Positions 52,700 through 59,872 of a DNA stretch of 64,000 nucleotides are shown in pieces. The notes beneath the pieces are model-generated. The model had not been told where the DNA came from and did no database searches. It saw only the letters and a list, made by a program, of their open reading frames with translations. How positions within the stretch are numbered: the first letter of the stretch is position 1; each line of letters opens with the position of its first letter. Position numbers and translations under genes: made by a program. Source of the DNA: Agathobacter sp. (lineage in GTDB: Bacteria > Bacillota > Clostridia > Lachnospirales > Lachnospiraceae); NCBI GenBank assembly GCA_022775045.1, contig JALFLB010000028.1:1-64000 (forward strand). Reading direction: 5' to 3'.

Positions 52700-52982
52700 T
52701 CTACCTCCCCAAAAAGAAACTTTATAGTAATTTAGTAGGAACCGCTACAGACGCCAACTTACTGATTTTTTTCTTTCCATAAGATATAATGAAAGCATGG
52801 AAATTGGTTAGCTACCAGAGCCGCTACTACATTATATTTAAGTATAGCACATCTCGAACTAGAAATAAATAAAATATTTGCAATCGCAGATATTTATTTC
52901 ATTCAATTTTCCACAGAAATTCTGCCCCGGGTGGCGGGATAGCAACTTAATAACTATTTTACGCGTTACGCAGCCTAACCAT
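52700..52982. other. intergenic control region of the defence island and ICE-like backbone; oriT-like motif
   Basis: No gene is supported. It is AT-rich up to about 52910. Then comes a conserved-looking patch (CCCCGGGTGGCGGGATAGC; inverted GATAG/CTATT repeat; TTTTACGCGTTACGCAGCC) with the look of a protein-binding or nicking site. The promoter of the leftward defence island must lie here. TATACT in GTGCTATACTTAAAT on the minus strand is a possible -10. Confidence 0.4.
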
Positions 52983-53050
52983 CGGTGGAAAGGATGCAAA
53001 CCGAAACGGTTTTTCCGTTCGATTTGTATGCTTTCCACCGTTTTTTATTT
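52983..53050 (+). terminator. very long hairpin terminator / leader upstream of the 53130 gene
   Basis: CGGTGGAAAGGATGCAAACC and the rest of a 27-base arm pair with TTTGTATGCTTTCCACCG, about 23 pairs, followed by TTTTTTATTT. It faces right with no gene ending before it. It would therefore stop a short leader RNA or insulate the two operons. Confidence 0.75.
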
Positions 53051-53129
53051 GCATACAAATTCATAGAGCTTAAACAGCCATAATTCGAAATCTCCGTTTC
53101 GGCCACTGGGTCGGAGGAGGGCCCGAACT

Positions 53130-53744
53130 ATGGTAGATCAGAGTAAATCTTACACAACTAATGACTCTCAGAGTAAATATGGCGACAAGAAGCCATACAA
53201 CAACATCACTCCCTCTGCAGATGAAGAACTTGCACCTATACTTGTAACTAAGGAGCTCGCTAAGGATAAGAGCATCATTAAGGATAATATGGAGACTTGG
53301 CACATTCACGGTCACAACATCCCCGTTGCATTTGCACCTATCAAAATCGGCACTTTGGACAGCTGGATGAAATTTTTTTGGAAACAGGTTCGCATCTATA
53401 TCGCCACAGGTGGAACCAACGATTTTCTCAACGAAAATGGTCATGAGAATGATTTATCCTATGATAAGTTTCTTGATGATTCAGAATCTGACGAAGATAA
53501 AAGCGGTTTTGATCCAGGTCAAACACCTTCTGCTGAAGACAATGTTCTTCTTGGGATGATAATTGAGACACTTATCACAGATGTATCAACCATTAATCCT
53601 AAATACGGAATTATTCTTGAAATGCTTTGTCAGAATTATCAGAAGGGTGATATTTTAAGAAAATTGGAACTCGGTAAATCTCAAGGTTATGTTGACATTA
53701 AAACAGCACAGAAATTAGCCTACGATCTTTACCACAAATACTAA
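53130..53744 (+). CDS. hypothetical protein with sigma-like helix-turn-helix end
   Basis: A 204-residue protein. The N-terminal 110 residues are polar with a conserved-looking core (METWHIHGHNIPVAFAPIKI; DSWMKFFWKQVRIYIATGG). After an acidic linker, NPKYGIILEMLCQNYQKGDI and LRKLELGKSQGYVDIKTAQ could be a region 4-like helix-turn-helix. It is preceded by the long hairpin and a strong GGAGGAGGG site that is itself partly paired with CTCCG upstream. May regulate the ICE-like backbone; function not proved. Confidence 0.6.
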   Translation: MVDQSKSYTTNDSQSKYGDKKPYNNITPSADEELAPILVTKELAKDKSIIKDNMETWHIHGHNIPVAFAPIKIGTLDSWMKFFWKQVRIYIATGGTNDFLNENGHENDLSYDKFLDDSESDEDKSGFDPGQTPSAEDNVLLGMIIETLITDVSTINPKYGIILEMLCQNYQKGDILRKLELGKSQGYVDIKTAQKLAYDLYHKY

Positions 53745-53801
53745 TTCAAAATCCCCTTAGCAGAATGAAAGGGAGTGCATGCCCGGATGCACTCCCTTTT
53801 A

Positions 53802-54077
53802 CTATATGCATTTTCTTACATTCAATTGGTAGTCATCATGTTTCACGATACTCTTAATCGCCTGTCTCAGAGTTCTTGCGTGTCCGTGCTGATGATATCC
53901 GTCCTTAAAACGATGCTTATGGAATATGACCAAAGCTTCCTCTGTAGGATATCCGGCACAGTGCAGGTACCAGTAATGACCAGTATTCCTGCTCTGTATC
54001 GTCACATCCTGACTATCAGCAATTATGATATTGAAATAATCTCCATCAATCTTATCAAGGCTCTTCTGTTCGAACAT
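53802..54077 (-). CDS. small protein in the par operon
   Basis: Not recognised. A 91-residue beta-rich protein (GDYFNIIIADSQDVTIQSRN; GYPTEEALVIFHKHRFKDGY) with AAGGAGG before the ATG, which lies inside the 3' end of parB (23-base overlap). Last gene of the symE-like/parA/parB operon. Confidence 0.7.
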   Translation of the reverse strand: MFEQKSLDKIDGDYFNIIIADSQDVTIQSRNTGHYWYLHCAGYPTEEALVIFHKHRFKDGYHQHGHARTLRQAIKSIVKHDDYQLNVRKCI

Positions 54078-55029
54078 TCGCAGCCTCCTTACTGAACCAG
54101 GCTTCCAATGCCTGTTCCACTATTGCATCCACCTGGTTCGGGTCCATTCCCTCAAAGTATTTCTCTACAATTCTACTCGGAACCTTATAGCATTTCTTTT
54201 TGATGGGCGCTGTGCTTAGATATCGTTTTACCATTGCCTCTGTCAGAGCACCAGAATGACTTCTAAGCTTCATAACCATCTCTATGGTGATTTTAGTTTT
54301 CTTCTCCTTCATAATCTCATATACCATCGTCTGCTCATTCTCCGGAAGGAAAGCCAGCTGTAATGCCACCTTCGTATAGAGGGCACCTCTATCCACAATA
54401 TCCTTGAAGGGTTTAATCAGGTCATTCAGCTTAAGCAATCTCCCCACAGAGCTACCGGACAATTCATACTCTTTGCCAATAGAATCTCTGGTCTTTAACT
54501 TGTGGTCACTGTGACCACAAGTTACATCTACAACCGGCTTTCCCTCTAACCTTGCAATCTCATTCAAAATATCATTTCTCTTTCCCTGGCAGGAGCCCTT
54601 CTCATACCTTGCCTTCAGCACTGCTGCCTTCTCAGATATTGCCAAATCCGAAAATGACCTCTGCATCAGATTCGTTTCAATCACATAAACATAAGCCTCT
54701 TCCTCAGATAATCCAGTCTTCACTATCGCCGGTATTTCCTTAATTCCTGCCAGCTTAGCTGCATTCCAGCGGTTATGCCCGGAAAGCATTTCATAACCGG
54801 TATCAAGCTTCTGTACAATAACCGGATTGAGCACTCCGTGCTCCTTCACACTTGCAATCATATCTTCTAAGCGTTCTCCCTCATACAGATGAAATGGATG
54901 ATCGTGAAAAGGATGAATATTCTTCACTGGTACCATCTGAACACCTTTTGGCATTGTTACTTCTTCCATATCTCCCATCAGCAGATCCACTGCATCACCA
55001 AATACTTTTCTCTTTGAATTAGCCTTCAT
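54055..55029 (-). CDS. parB: ParB-family partition protein
   Basis: A 324-residue DNA-binding protein. The ParB N-terminal domain has MVPVKNIHPFHDHPFHLYEG, SVKEHGVLNPVIVQK, EMLSGHNRWNAAKLAGIKEI and ETNLMQRSFSDL (the CTP-binding GHxR-type and NLxR-type blocks). A KorB-like helix-turn-helix follows (TRDSIGKEYELSGSSVGRLL). With ParA it would keep the excised circle in daughter cells, as in ICEs and phage-plasmids. Starts inside the end of parA. Confidence 0.92.
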   Translation of the reverse strand: MKANSKRKVFGDAVDLLMGDMEEVTMPKGVQMVPVKNIHPFHDHPFHLYEGERLEDMIASVKEHGVLNPVIVQKLDTGYEMLSGHNRWNAAKLAGIKEIPAIVKTGLSEEEAYVYVIETNLMQRSFSDLAISEKAAVLKARYEKGSCQGKRNDILNEIARLEGKPVVDVTCGHSDHKLKTRDSIGKEYELSGSSVGRLLKLNDLIKPFKDIVDRGALYTKVALQLAFLPENEQTMVYEIMKEKKTKITIEMVMKLRSHSGALTEAMVKRYLSTAPIKKKCYKVPSRIVEKYFEGMDPNQVDAIVEQALEAWFSKEAANVRTEEP

Positions 55030-55804
55030 ATGCGATTATCTCCTTTGCAAATTTTCTATATGCGATTCCTGCAGATGCTTTTTTGCTATACTGAGCAATC
55101 GGCATATTGTAGTAAATGCTCTCTCCCACCTTGACTGTTGCCGGTATCCTTGTATCAAATACTTTGATTTTTCCCTGGAAGCTTCCGGTCACTTCTTCTG
55201 TCAGAACCTTGCAAAGAGTGGTTCTGCTCTCACACATAGTTAAGAGAATGCCTGCGATCTCCAACTTCGGATTGATTCGCTTCTTAATCTTTCCTACAAT
55301 TCTTAGAAAATCCTGCAATCCCATCATCGCCAGAAGCTGAGAATTTACCGTAATAATCACCTCATCTGCCGTAGCCAATGCATTGATGGTAAGCATTCCC
55401 AAGGATGGACAGGTATCAATCAGTATGTAATCATATCTGCTCTTCAACGGTTCCAGAACCTCTGCCAGCATTCTCTCCGCACCCATTTCTGTTCTAAGCT
55501 TCGCATCCACCACAGACAGATAAATAGATGATGGAAGATAATCCACGCCGTCTCTACTCTGAATATAATCCTCAAAGCTCTCTTGCACCTCTTCTTCCAT
55601 CTGAGCCATCATCAAATGACCAATCGTATATTCCAGTGCTCTGGTATCTTCTACTCCGTAGCAGGTAGTCAGATTTGCTTGACTATCAAAGTCTACCGTC
55701 AATACCTTCTTTCCCAGCTCCTTCAAAGAATAGGCCAGGTTAAGTGTGGTCGTGGTTTTACCCACGCCACCTTTTTGTGAACCGATGACAATAATCTTTC
55801 CCAT
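55019..55804 (-). CDS. parA: ParA-family partition ATPase
   Basis: A 261-residue Walker-type ATPase: GKIIVIGSQKGGVGKTTTTL (deviant Walker A, KGGVGKTT), TVDFDSQANLTTCYGVED, YDYILIDTCPSLGMLTINAL (Walker B). No N-terminal DNA-binding domain, so it is the Soj-like type. ATG at 55804 behind AGAGGTG is preferred over the GTG at 55810. Two bases after the SymE-like gene. Confidence 0.94.
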   Translation of the reverse strand: MGKIIVIGSQKGGVGKTTTTLNLAYSLKELGKKVLTVDFDSQANLTTCYGVEDTRALEYTIGHLMMAQMEEEVQESFEDYIQSRDGVDYLPSSIYLSVVDAKLRTEMGAERMLAEVLEPLKSRYDYILIDTCPSLGMLTINALATADEVIITVNSQLLAMMGLQDFLRIVGKIKKRINPKLEIAGILLTMCESRTTLCKVLTEEVTGSFQGKIKVFDTRIPATVKVGESIYYNMPIAQYSKKASAGIAYRKFAKEIIAYEG

Positions 55805-55806
55805 AA

Positions 55807-56130
55807 TCACTGCACCTCTCTTCCGTTATATTCTGTATTTCTCTCAGCCACAAACTGAGCACGAAGTTTTGCTTGCTCCGCCTGGAAACGTTTCTGAAGC
55901 TTTTTCATTTCCTTATCCATAAATTCAGCTTCTTCCTTTACCCTTGCAGCCTTTTCTGCATCCGGAGTGATAATCAGCTTTCCATCCTCACAGCTGACAG
56001 TGATGTAGTCACCAATCTCAAATCCCATTTCCTTGAGCCATTGACCTTTGAGAATAATGGTAGGTGTTGCCTTGTAGTTATATCCGCTCTGTTCGTGAAC
56101 CTTCATGCTTCTAATCTTCTGATTTTTCAT
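55807..56130 (-). CDS. SymE/AbrB-like protein
   Basis: A 107-residue protein. VHEQSGYNYKATPTIILKGQ and WLKEMGFEIGDYITVSCEDG then KLIITPD are the SymE-type AbrB fold (LKG-WL-GF-G block). The C-terminal 50 residues are a charged coiled coil. In E. coli SymE is an SOS-induced RNA-associated toxin, but in ICEs this family is often first in the par operon, where a regulatory role is equally likely. ATG at 56130 follows AAGGAGAC. Confidence 0.75.
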   Translation of the reverse strand: MKNQKIRSMKVHEQSGYNYKATPTIILKGQWLKEMGFEIGDYITVSCEDGKLIITPDAEKAARVKEEAEFMDKEMKKLQKRFQAEQAKLRAQFVAERNTEYNGREVQ

Positions 56131-56175
56131 AAGCTTGTCTCCTTTTTCAATCAAATGTCATTTTTTGAAAATCTT

Positions 56176-56189
56176 ACATAGTCTTATGT
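56176..56189. promoter_or_regulatory. palindrome between the par operon and the Arc-like gene
   Basis: ACATAGTCTTATGT in the divergent gap, 20 bases before a plus-strand TATACT box. It could be an operator for the Arc-like protein. Confidence 0.4.
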
Positions 56190-56248
56190 ATCAATCTGTG
56201 CTATACTCTTTACAGGCATATCTGCCAATACACATGCTGGAGGCTGTC

Positions 56249-56476
56249 ATGAGTGAAGAGAAAAACGGTTCCTATAAGGGCTTAACCGAAGCTCGCCGAA
56301 GAGCTAACAAAAAATATAATGATCGTTTTGTTGAAATCAAGGTTCGTGTCACCCCAGAGAAGCGTGCCATCATTAAGGACCACGCAGAAAAGATGGGTGA
56401 AAGTGCCACAGCCTTTATCAATAGAGCAATCGATGAAGCCATGAAACGCGATCAGGAGTCAAATCCCGAAACGTAA
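56249..56476 (+). CDS. Arc/MetJ-like ribbon-helix-helix protein
   Basis: A 75-residue protein. FVEIKVRVTPEKRAIIKDHA and GESATAFINRAIDEAMKRD form the ribbon-helix-helix. ATG at 56249 behind GGAGG is preferred over the track start. Divergent from the par operon, which it may repress. Confidence 0.8.
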   Translation: MSEEKNGSYKGLTEARRRANKKYNDRFVEIKVRVTPEKRAIIKDHAEKMGESATAFINRAIDEAMKRDQESNPET

Positions 56477-56478
56477 AA

Positions 56479-56528
56479 CATCCGGTGACGTATGGATACA
56501 TTTCCACACATCACCGGATGATTTTTTC
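56479..56528 (+). terminator. terminator after the Arc-like gene
   Basis: CATCCGGTGA...TCACCGGATG followed by ATTTTTT, directly after the stop codon. Confidence 0.85.
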
Positions 56529-56621
56529 TCTCATGAGTTATCTCCGTTGTGTAATTTTCTATATGAGTATATTTGCAACAAGGCTCCCCATCTGCATGTT
56601 TTTTCATTATTTTCTACACAT

Positions 56622-56650
56622 TTCAAATGGTCTAAACTTGGTCTAAAACA
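56622..56650. repeat. GGTCTAAA repeats at the right end (putative Int arm sites)
   Basis: TTCAAATGGTCTAAA at 56622-56636 is identical to 138-152, and a second GGTCTAAA follows at 56640. The spacing of the pair is close to that at the left end. They lie about 110 bases inside the candidate attR. Confidence 0.6.
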
Positions 56651-56759
56651 GAACTGTGAAGCTTCCCTTTCCCCGATAAATCAAGACTTTTTAGAGAGTT
56701 GCCAGTATCTTGCCGTGGCAAACAAATAAAACTTTTGTCATATTTTGCATATCCTTTCA

Positions 56760-56774
56760 TATCTCGGAATATTT
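56760..56774. other. candidate attR core
   Basis: TATCTCGGAATATTT, 14 of 15 bases identical to 118-132. It reaches the stop codon of the flanking AbiEii gene, so integration may have occurred at the 3' end of that gene. Confidence 0.35.
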
Positions 56775-57691
56775 TAGCCATCGTACTTGTCTCCTTGCCC
56801 CCATGTATTTGTTGCAGCATTCCATTGCTCATTGAAGCAAGTTACATTGATTGCCGCTACGATTGGTTTTGTCAGGAAATCTTTAATTGTCCGCAGGACG
56901 GTACTGTAATCATCGGTCTTTGTATCAATCTTGCGACAGAATGCTTTCCACTTTTTCTGCATAACTTCATCCTCATCGAAAGCCATAACCTGTTCAAATT
57001 GCTCGACGTTAAATGTGTGACCACGATTCTCAAAGGTTTTCCTCAATGCTTCGGTCAGAACAGAACCATCAAAGTCAAATTTATTCGCAAGATAGTAGAT
57101 GTCATAGTAGTCCTTCATGCGACTGGAAAACTCCATCAGTCTGAGAATCGCATCGATCTTTTCAGCGATGGTTGTTTCCAGAGAGTATGTATTCACCGTA
57201 GGAGCTACAAAATCATCCAACTGGGTTGGGATTCTCCGTTTCTCTTGATTTGGTACAATGACATCCCCCACACCAAAGTCAATACTGAACGGTGTTTTGG
57301 TGTTCTTGATCTTTGCAACCAGGGAAGCACCGATACCAGCGTATTTCTTTGCGACAGCAATAGGTGCAATATCCGTAATTTCAAACGTCACAAAATCATT
57401 ACCGGTAGGCGTGGCAATGATTTCTTCCAGCACTTTCTTTAGCTGCTCCGGGGTATTCGGAACTCTCCTGAGCAGAAAATCCACATCCACGGTTACTCGG
57501 CTATCAAAGTCGGTCACAGAGTAAATGAATAGTCCACCTTTCAGAACAAGGTTTTCGGCATACTTAGACTTCTCCAACCGACGTAGAAATTCTTCCTGAC
57601 AAAAGAGCTGCAGGCAAAGCTGATAACTTCTTCCGCTTTCCTTACCTTTGTTTTTTAGCCGTGCAAGCACGGATGCAGCAATATCAGCCAT
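56774..57691 (-). CDS. AbiEii-type nucleotidyltransferase toxin (right flank)
   Basis: A 305-residue toxin of the type IV AbiE class, distinct in sequence from the pair at 21 kb. LVLKGGLFIYSVTDF and SRVTVDVDFLLRRVP give the GG-DxD transfer site. TIAEKIDAILRLMEFSSR and RMKDYYDIYYLANKF are the C-terminal block. Its start overlaps the antitoxin stop by 8 bases. Its stop codon coincides with the candidate attR. Confidence 0.88.
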   Translation of the reverse strand: MADIAASVLARLKNKGKESGRSYQLCLQLFCQEEFLRRLEKSKYAENLVLKGGLFIYSVTDFDSRVTVDVDFLLRRVPNTPEQLKKVLEEIIATPTGNDFVTFEITDIAPIAVAKKYAGIGASLVAKIKNTKTPFSIDFGVGDVIVPNQEKRRIPTQLDDFVAPTVNTYSLETTIAEKIDAILRLMEFSSRMKDYYDIYYLANKFDFDGSVLTEALRKTFENRGHTFNVEQFEQVMAFDEDEVMQKKWKAFCRKIDTKTDDYSTVLRTIKDFLTKPIVAAINVTCFNEQWNAATNTWGQGDKYDG

Positions 57692-58289
57692 TCAGCAGCA
57701 CCTCCATCAGTTCAGTAACTTTCTTATACACTCTTAGTTTTTTTGCATATACAGAAAGGTTGTGCAGATTCTTCTTAGTATCATTCGCATAGGCATTCAG
57801 TGCCTTATTAAATATTTCATTGTCCAACCTTGAGCGATATTTGAAGCAATCGCAAATCGTGCGTTCCCGATCATATACAGAAAGCATAACCCCATCAAAA
57901 TCATCGGTTATTCTGCCGAGCTCATATATCTCCGATTGGACATAGTAAGTTTGCAGAGCAAGTGCGTCTACATCCAGCTTTGTTCGGGACATGGATCTCG
58001 GTACAGCAATAGACCATTTACGAGGCGCAAAGTCACTATATCCATAATGAAAAAGGGCAGATTCTACGCAGACAATTCCCTTTGGAATCAGTGTAGCAAG
58101 GAGCTGTTCTTCAGGAGATGAATCCGCCTCTGCAAGTTGATAATACCCGTGCCGTATGCGGTCAAGGTATCCGGCATTGCACATATTTACAATATCGACA
58201 GCACGCATTCCTGCTGCAACGAAATCTGCTGATTTTGCAATACCACCCTTTTCAATAATAACTTGTTTTGCGAGTGTTCTAATATCCAC
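57684..58289 (-). CDS. AbiEi-type antitoxin (right flank)
   Basis: A 201-residue protein: DIRTLAKQVIIEKGGIAKSA and RIRHGYYQLAEAD form the winged-helix; GIVCVESALFHYGYSDFAPR and DRERTICDCFKYRSRLDNEI are AbiEi blocks. The GTG at 58289 (GGTG site 5 bases upstream) gives the family-like start; the track GTG at 58325 would add 12 residues. A perfect 10-base inverted repeat and a promoter lie upstream. Confidence 0.86.
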   Translation of the reverse strand: MDIRTLAKQVIIEKGGIAKSADFVAAGMRAVDIVNMCNAGYLDRIRHGYYQLAEADSSPEEQLLATLIPKGIVCVESALFHYGYSDFAPRKWSIAVPRSMSRTKLDVDALALQTYYVQSEIYELGRITDDFDGVMLSVYDRERTICDCFKYRSRLDNEIFNKALNAYANDTKKNLHNLSVYAKKLRVYKKVTELMEVLLNG

Positions 58290-58351
58290 GTATTCACCAA
58301 CTTCCGTTTTTAAAATCACGCACACCTAATTCGTTCCTGTGTTTGTATTTA

Positions 58352-58417
58352 ATTATAGCACTCAGATTTAAATAATCAATATTTTCACGCACATTTTTAT
58401 AAATCTTGTGCGTGAAA
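58352..58417 (-). promoter_or_regulatory. promoter and inverted-repeat operator of the second AbiE pair
   Basis: Minus strand: TTTCACGCAC...GTGCGTGAAA (58383-58417, perfect 10-base arms) upstream of TTGATT (58374-58379), 16 bases, TATAAT (58352-58357). A further half-site GTGCGTGA lies near the start codon. Confidence 0.65.
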
Positions 58418-58821
58418 TTTTTTATTTTGGCACTCTACTGTTTACTAACCCCTTTTTCATCTATTACGATTGATATATCTGAGCAACCAACTATCTCTCA
58501 TCGATTAATCCCAAAGGGCATAAAATTGTTGCTCATAATAATTCCTCCAATCAAAAAACAAAGCCGCAGCTCTCGCCACGGCTCCACTATCTTTTATGAA
58601 ATATGCCTACATTACAGCCACGAGGATTACCTCCAGCTAACCGGCTTAACGCTTTAACCTTTTCCATGGATTTCAACACATTTCTATGTCTACACGAAAG
58701 TTTCTATTTCACCAAAAACCATTCAAGAACAAAATGGTTGACGATTTACCTATGACAGTTCATAAAAAACACAAAACAGTTAAATTGGAGATGTTCCATA
58801 CATCATCATTAAACCAACTTT
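58418..58821 (-). other. region without a standard gene: two micro-ORFs around a terminator-like hairpin
   Basis: Read leftward: an ORF of 26 codons at 58587-58667 (EKVKALSRLAGGNPRGCNVG), a hairpin AGCCGTGGCGAGAGCTGCGGCT with TTTGTTTTTT (58551-58583), then GGAGG and a 12-codon ORF at 58498-58536 (MSNNFMPFGINR). The order resembles a leader with attenuator in front of a lost gene. Nothing else is supported here. Confidence 0.4.
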
Positions 58822-58894
58822 CTATAAAGACAGGATTCGAACCTGCGACTTCATGGTTACGAGCCATGTACGCTACCAGCTGCGCCACTTTTAA
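58822..58894 (-). tRNA. tRNA-Thr(CGT)-like gene, probably degenerate
   Basis: Reading the minus strand, the D arm (GCGC...GCG), an anticodon stem CATGG/CCATG with loop CTCGTAA (anticodon CGT) and a T arm GCAGG-TTCGAAT-CCTGT are all present. The acceptor arms TTAAAAG and CTTTATA mispair at two positions and no CCA follows. It may be a decayed or mobile-element-borne tRNA. The track ORF at 58686-58913 is only a shadow of it. Confidence 0.6.
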
Positions 58895-59018
58895 AGTTAG
58901 CTGCCCAATTTAATCAGAATTGGTATATTCTTGTTTTGTAACGTAACCCTGTTACGGGAAGCCGGGTTTGAAGTTTTCGTAATGCAGGCAGACTACTATT
59001 CATAATTACTAGCCAATG

Positions 59019-59681
59019 CTACGCCACCTCAATAAAAGTAGTCGCATTAGACACCTTTATCTGTGTATCAAGTTCCCTCAGAAGCGTGTTACGTTTTTCT
59101 TCTAACGCCTCCAGTTTCTTCTTAATATCCAATGGATCTACCAGTTCCGTCGTATTCTCCTTGACATATGCATCCACCACACCCAACGGCTTTTCATCCT
59201 TGGTTTTACTGTCTTTTCCAAGAATACTCAGCCGCATATTTTCTGCAGTAGACTGTAACTGACTATTTTTTGTATCGCAGAAACGAACCCGTTCATTGTA
59301 TTCACATCTAAGCTTGTCCTGAAGCATGCCTTCAAAGTCTGCCGCCCCTTCATATGCTCCTAAGCCACGCAGTCTGCTTCTAAGAGAAATTGCGCCGGCA
59401 ACCGTAAAGGTTCCATGGGAAGTAGCGATTTCTGTTCTCGCATTAGAATCCACGATTGCAGCATCGATCTTCTGGAATCTGTCAATCAGGTCAACAATCT
59501 GCTGATATGCTGACTCCGCTTCTCTGGCATATTCTTCTTTGTCAATTCTCTTTGCATAAACTTTTTCTTCATTTGGCTTAATAGTGTCAACAAAGCTTGC
59601 TTTTTCAATCTTGTCTGCTATCTTCTTTACCAGCAAGTCTCTTTCATCCAAAGCCTGTGTTACCAACATCTTTTCGCTCAT
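59019..59681 (-). CDS. coiled-coil protein of unknown function
   Basis: A 220-residue soluble helical protein (MSEKMLVTQALDERDLLVKK; LEALEEKRNTLLRELDTQIK) with central SHGTFTVAGAISLRSRLRGL. The overall layout, with an N-terminal ALxxRDxLxKKI helix and an ending DTQIKVSNATTFIEVA, recalls DIP1984/septicolysin-like proteins, but it is longer and that link is weak. AAGGAGG precedes the ATG. No operon partner. Confidence 0.6.
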   Translation of the reverse strand: MSEKMLVTQALDERDLLVKKIADKIEKASFVDTIKPNEEKVYAKRIDKEEYAREAESAYQQIVDLIDRFQKIDAAIVDSNARTEIATSHGTFTVAGAISLRSRLRGLGAYEGAADFEGMLQDKLRCEYNERVRFCDTKNSQLQSTAENMRLSILGKDSKTKDEKPLGVVDAYVKENTTELVDPLDIKKKLEALEEKRNTLLRELDTQIKVSNATTFIEVA

Positions 59682-59804
59682 AAAAAATCCTCCTTTAAAA
59701 TATTATCTCTACAAACCATTCTAAAGGAGAATTTACGATTTGTCATTGAACTTGTAGTTTAATAATTTACACCTTCAAACACCCTCTCCCCCACGTTTTT
59801 TCAC

Positions 59805-59833
59805 TTGTAAAAACAGCGTGAGCGTCCTATAAT
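59805..59833 (+). promoter_or_regulatory. promoter of the EAL-domain gene
   Basis: TTGTAA (59805-59810), 17 bases, TATAAT (59828-59833), ending 39 bases before the start codon. Confidence 0.65.
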
Positions 59834-59872
59834 AATATCAAGATCGTTTTCACAATAATTTGAGGATAACCT

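Noticed and set aside
52878-53066. Plus-strand ORF of 62 residues
   Set aside because: Runs through the long terminator hairpin and has no ribosome site.
53070-53444. Minus-strand ORF of 124 residues
   Set aside because: Antisense to the well-supported 53130-53744 gene, with shadow-like composition.
58686-58913. Plus-strand ORF of 75 residues
   Set aside because: Its ending GFEPATSWLRAMYATSCAT is the usual false translation of a tRNA gene on the opposite strand.
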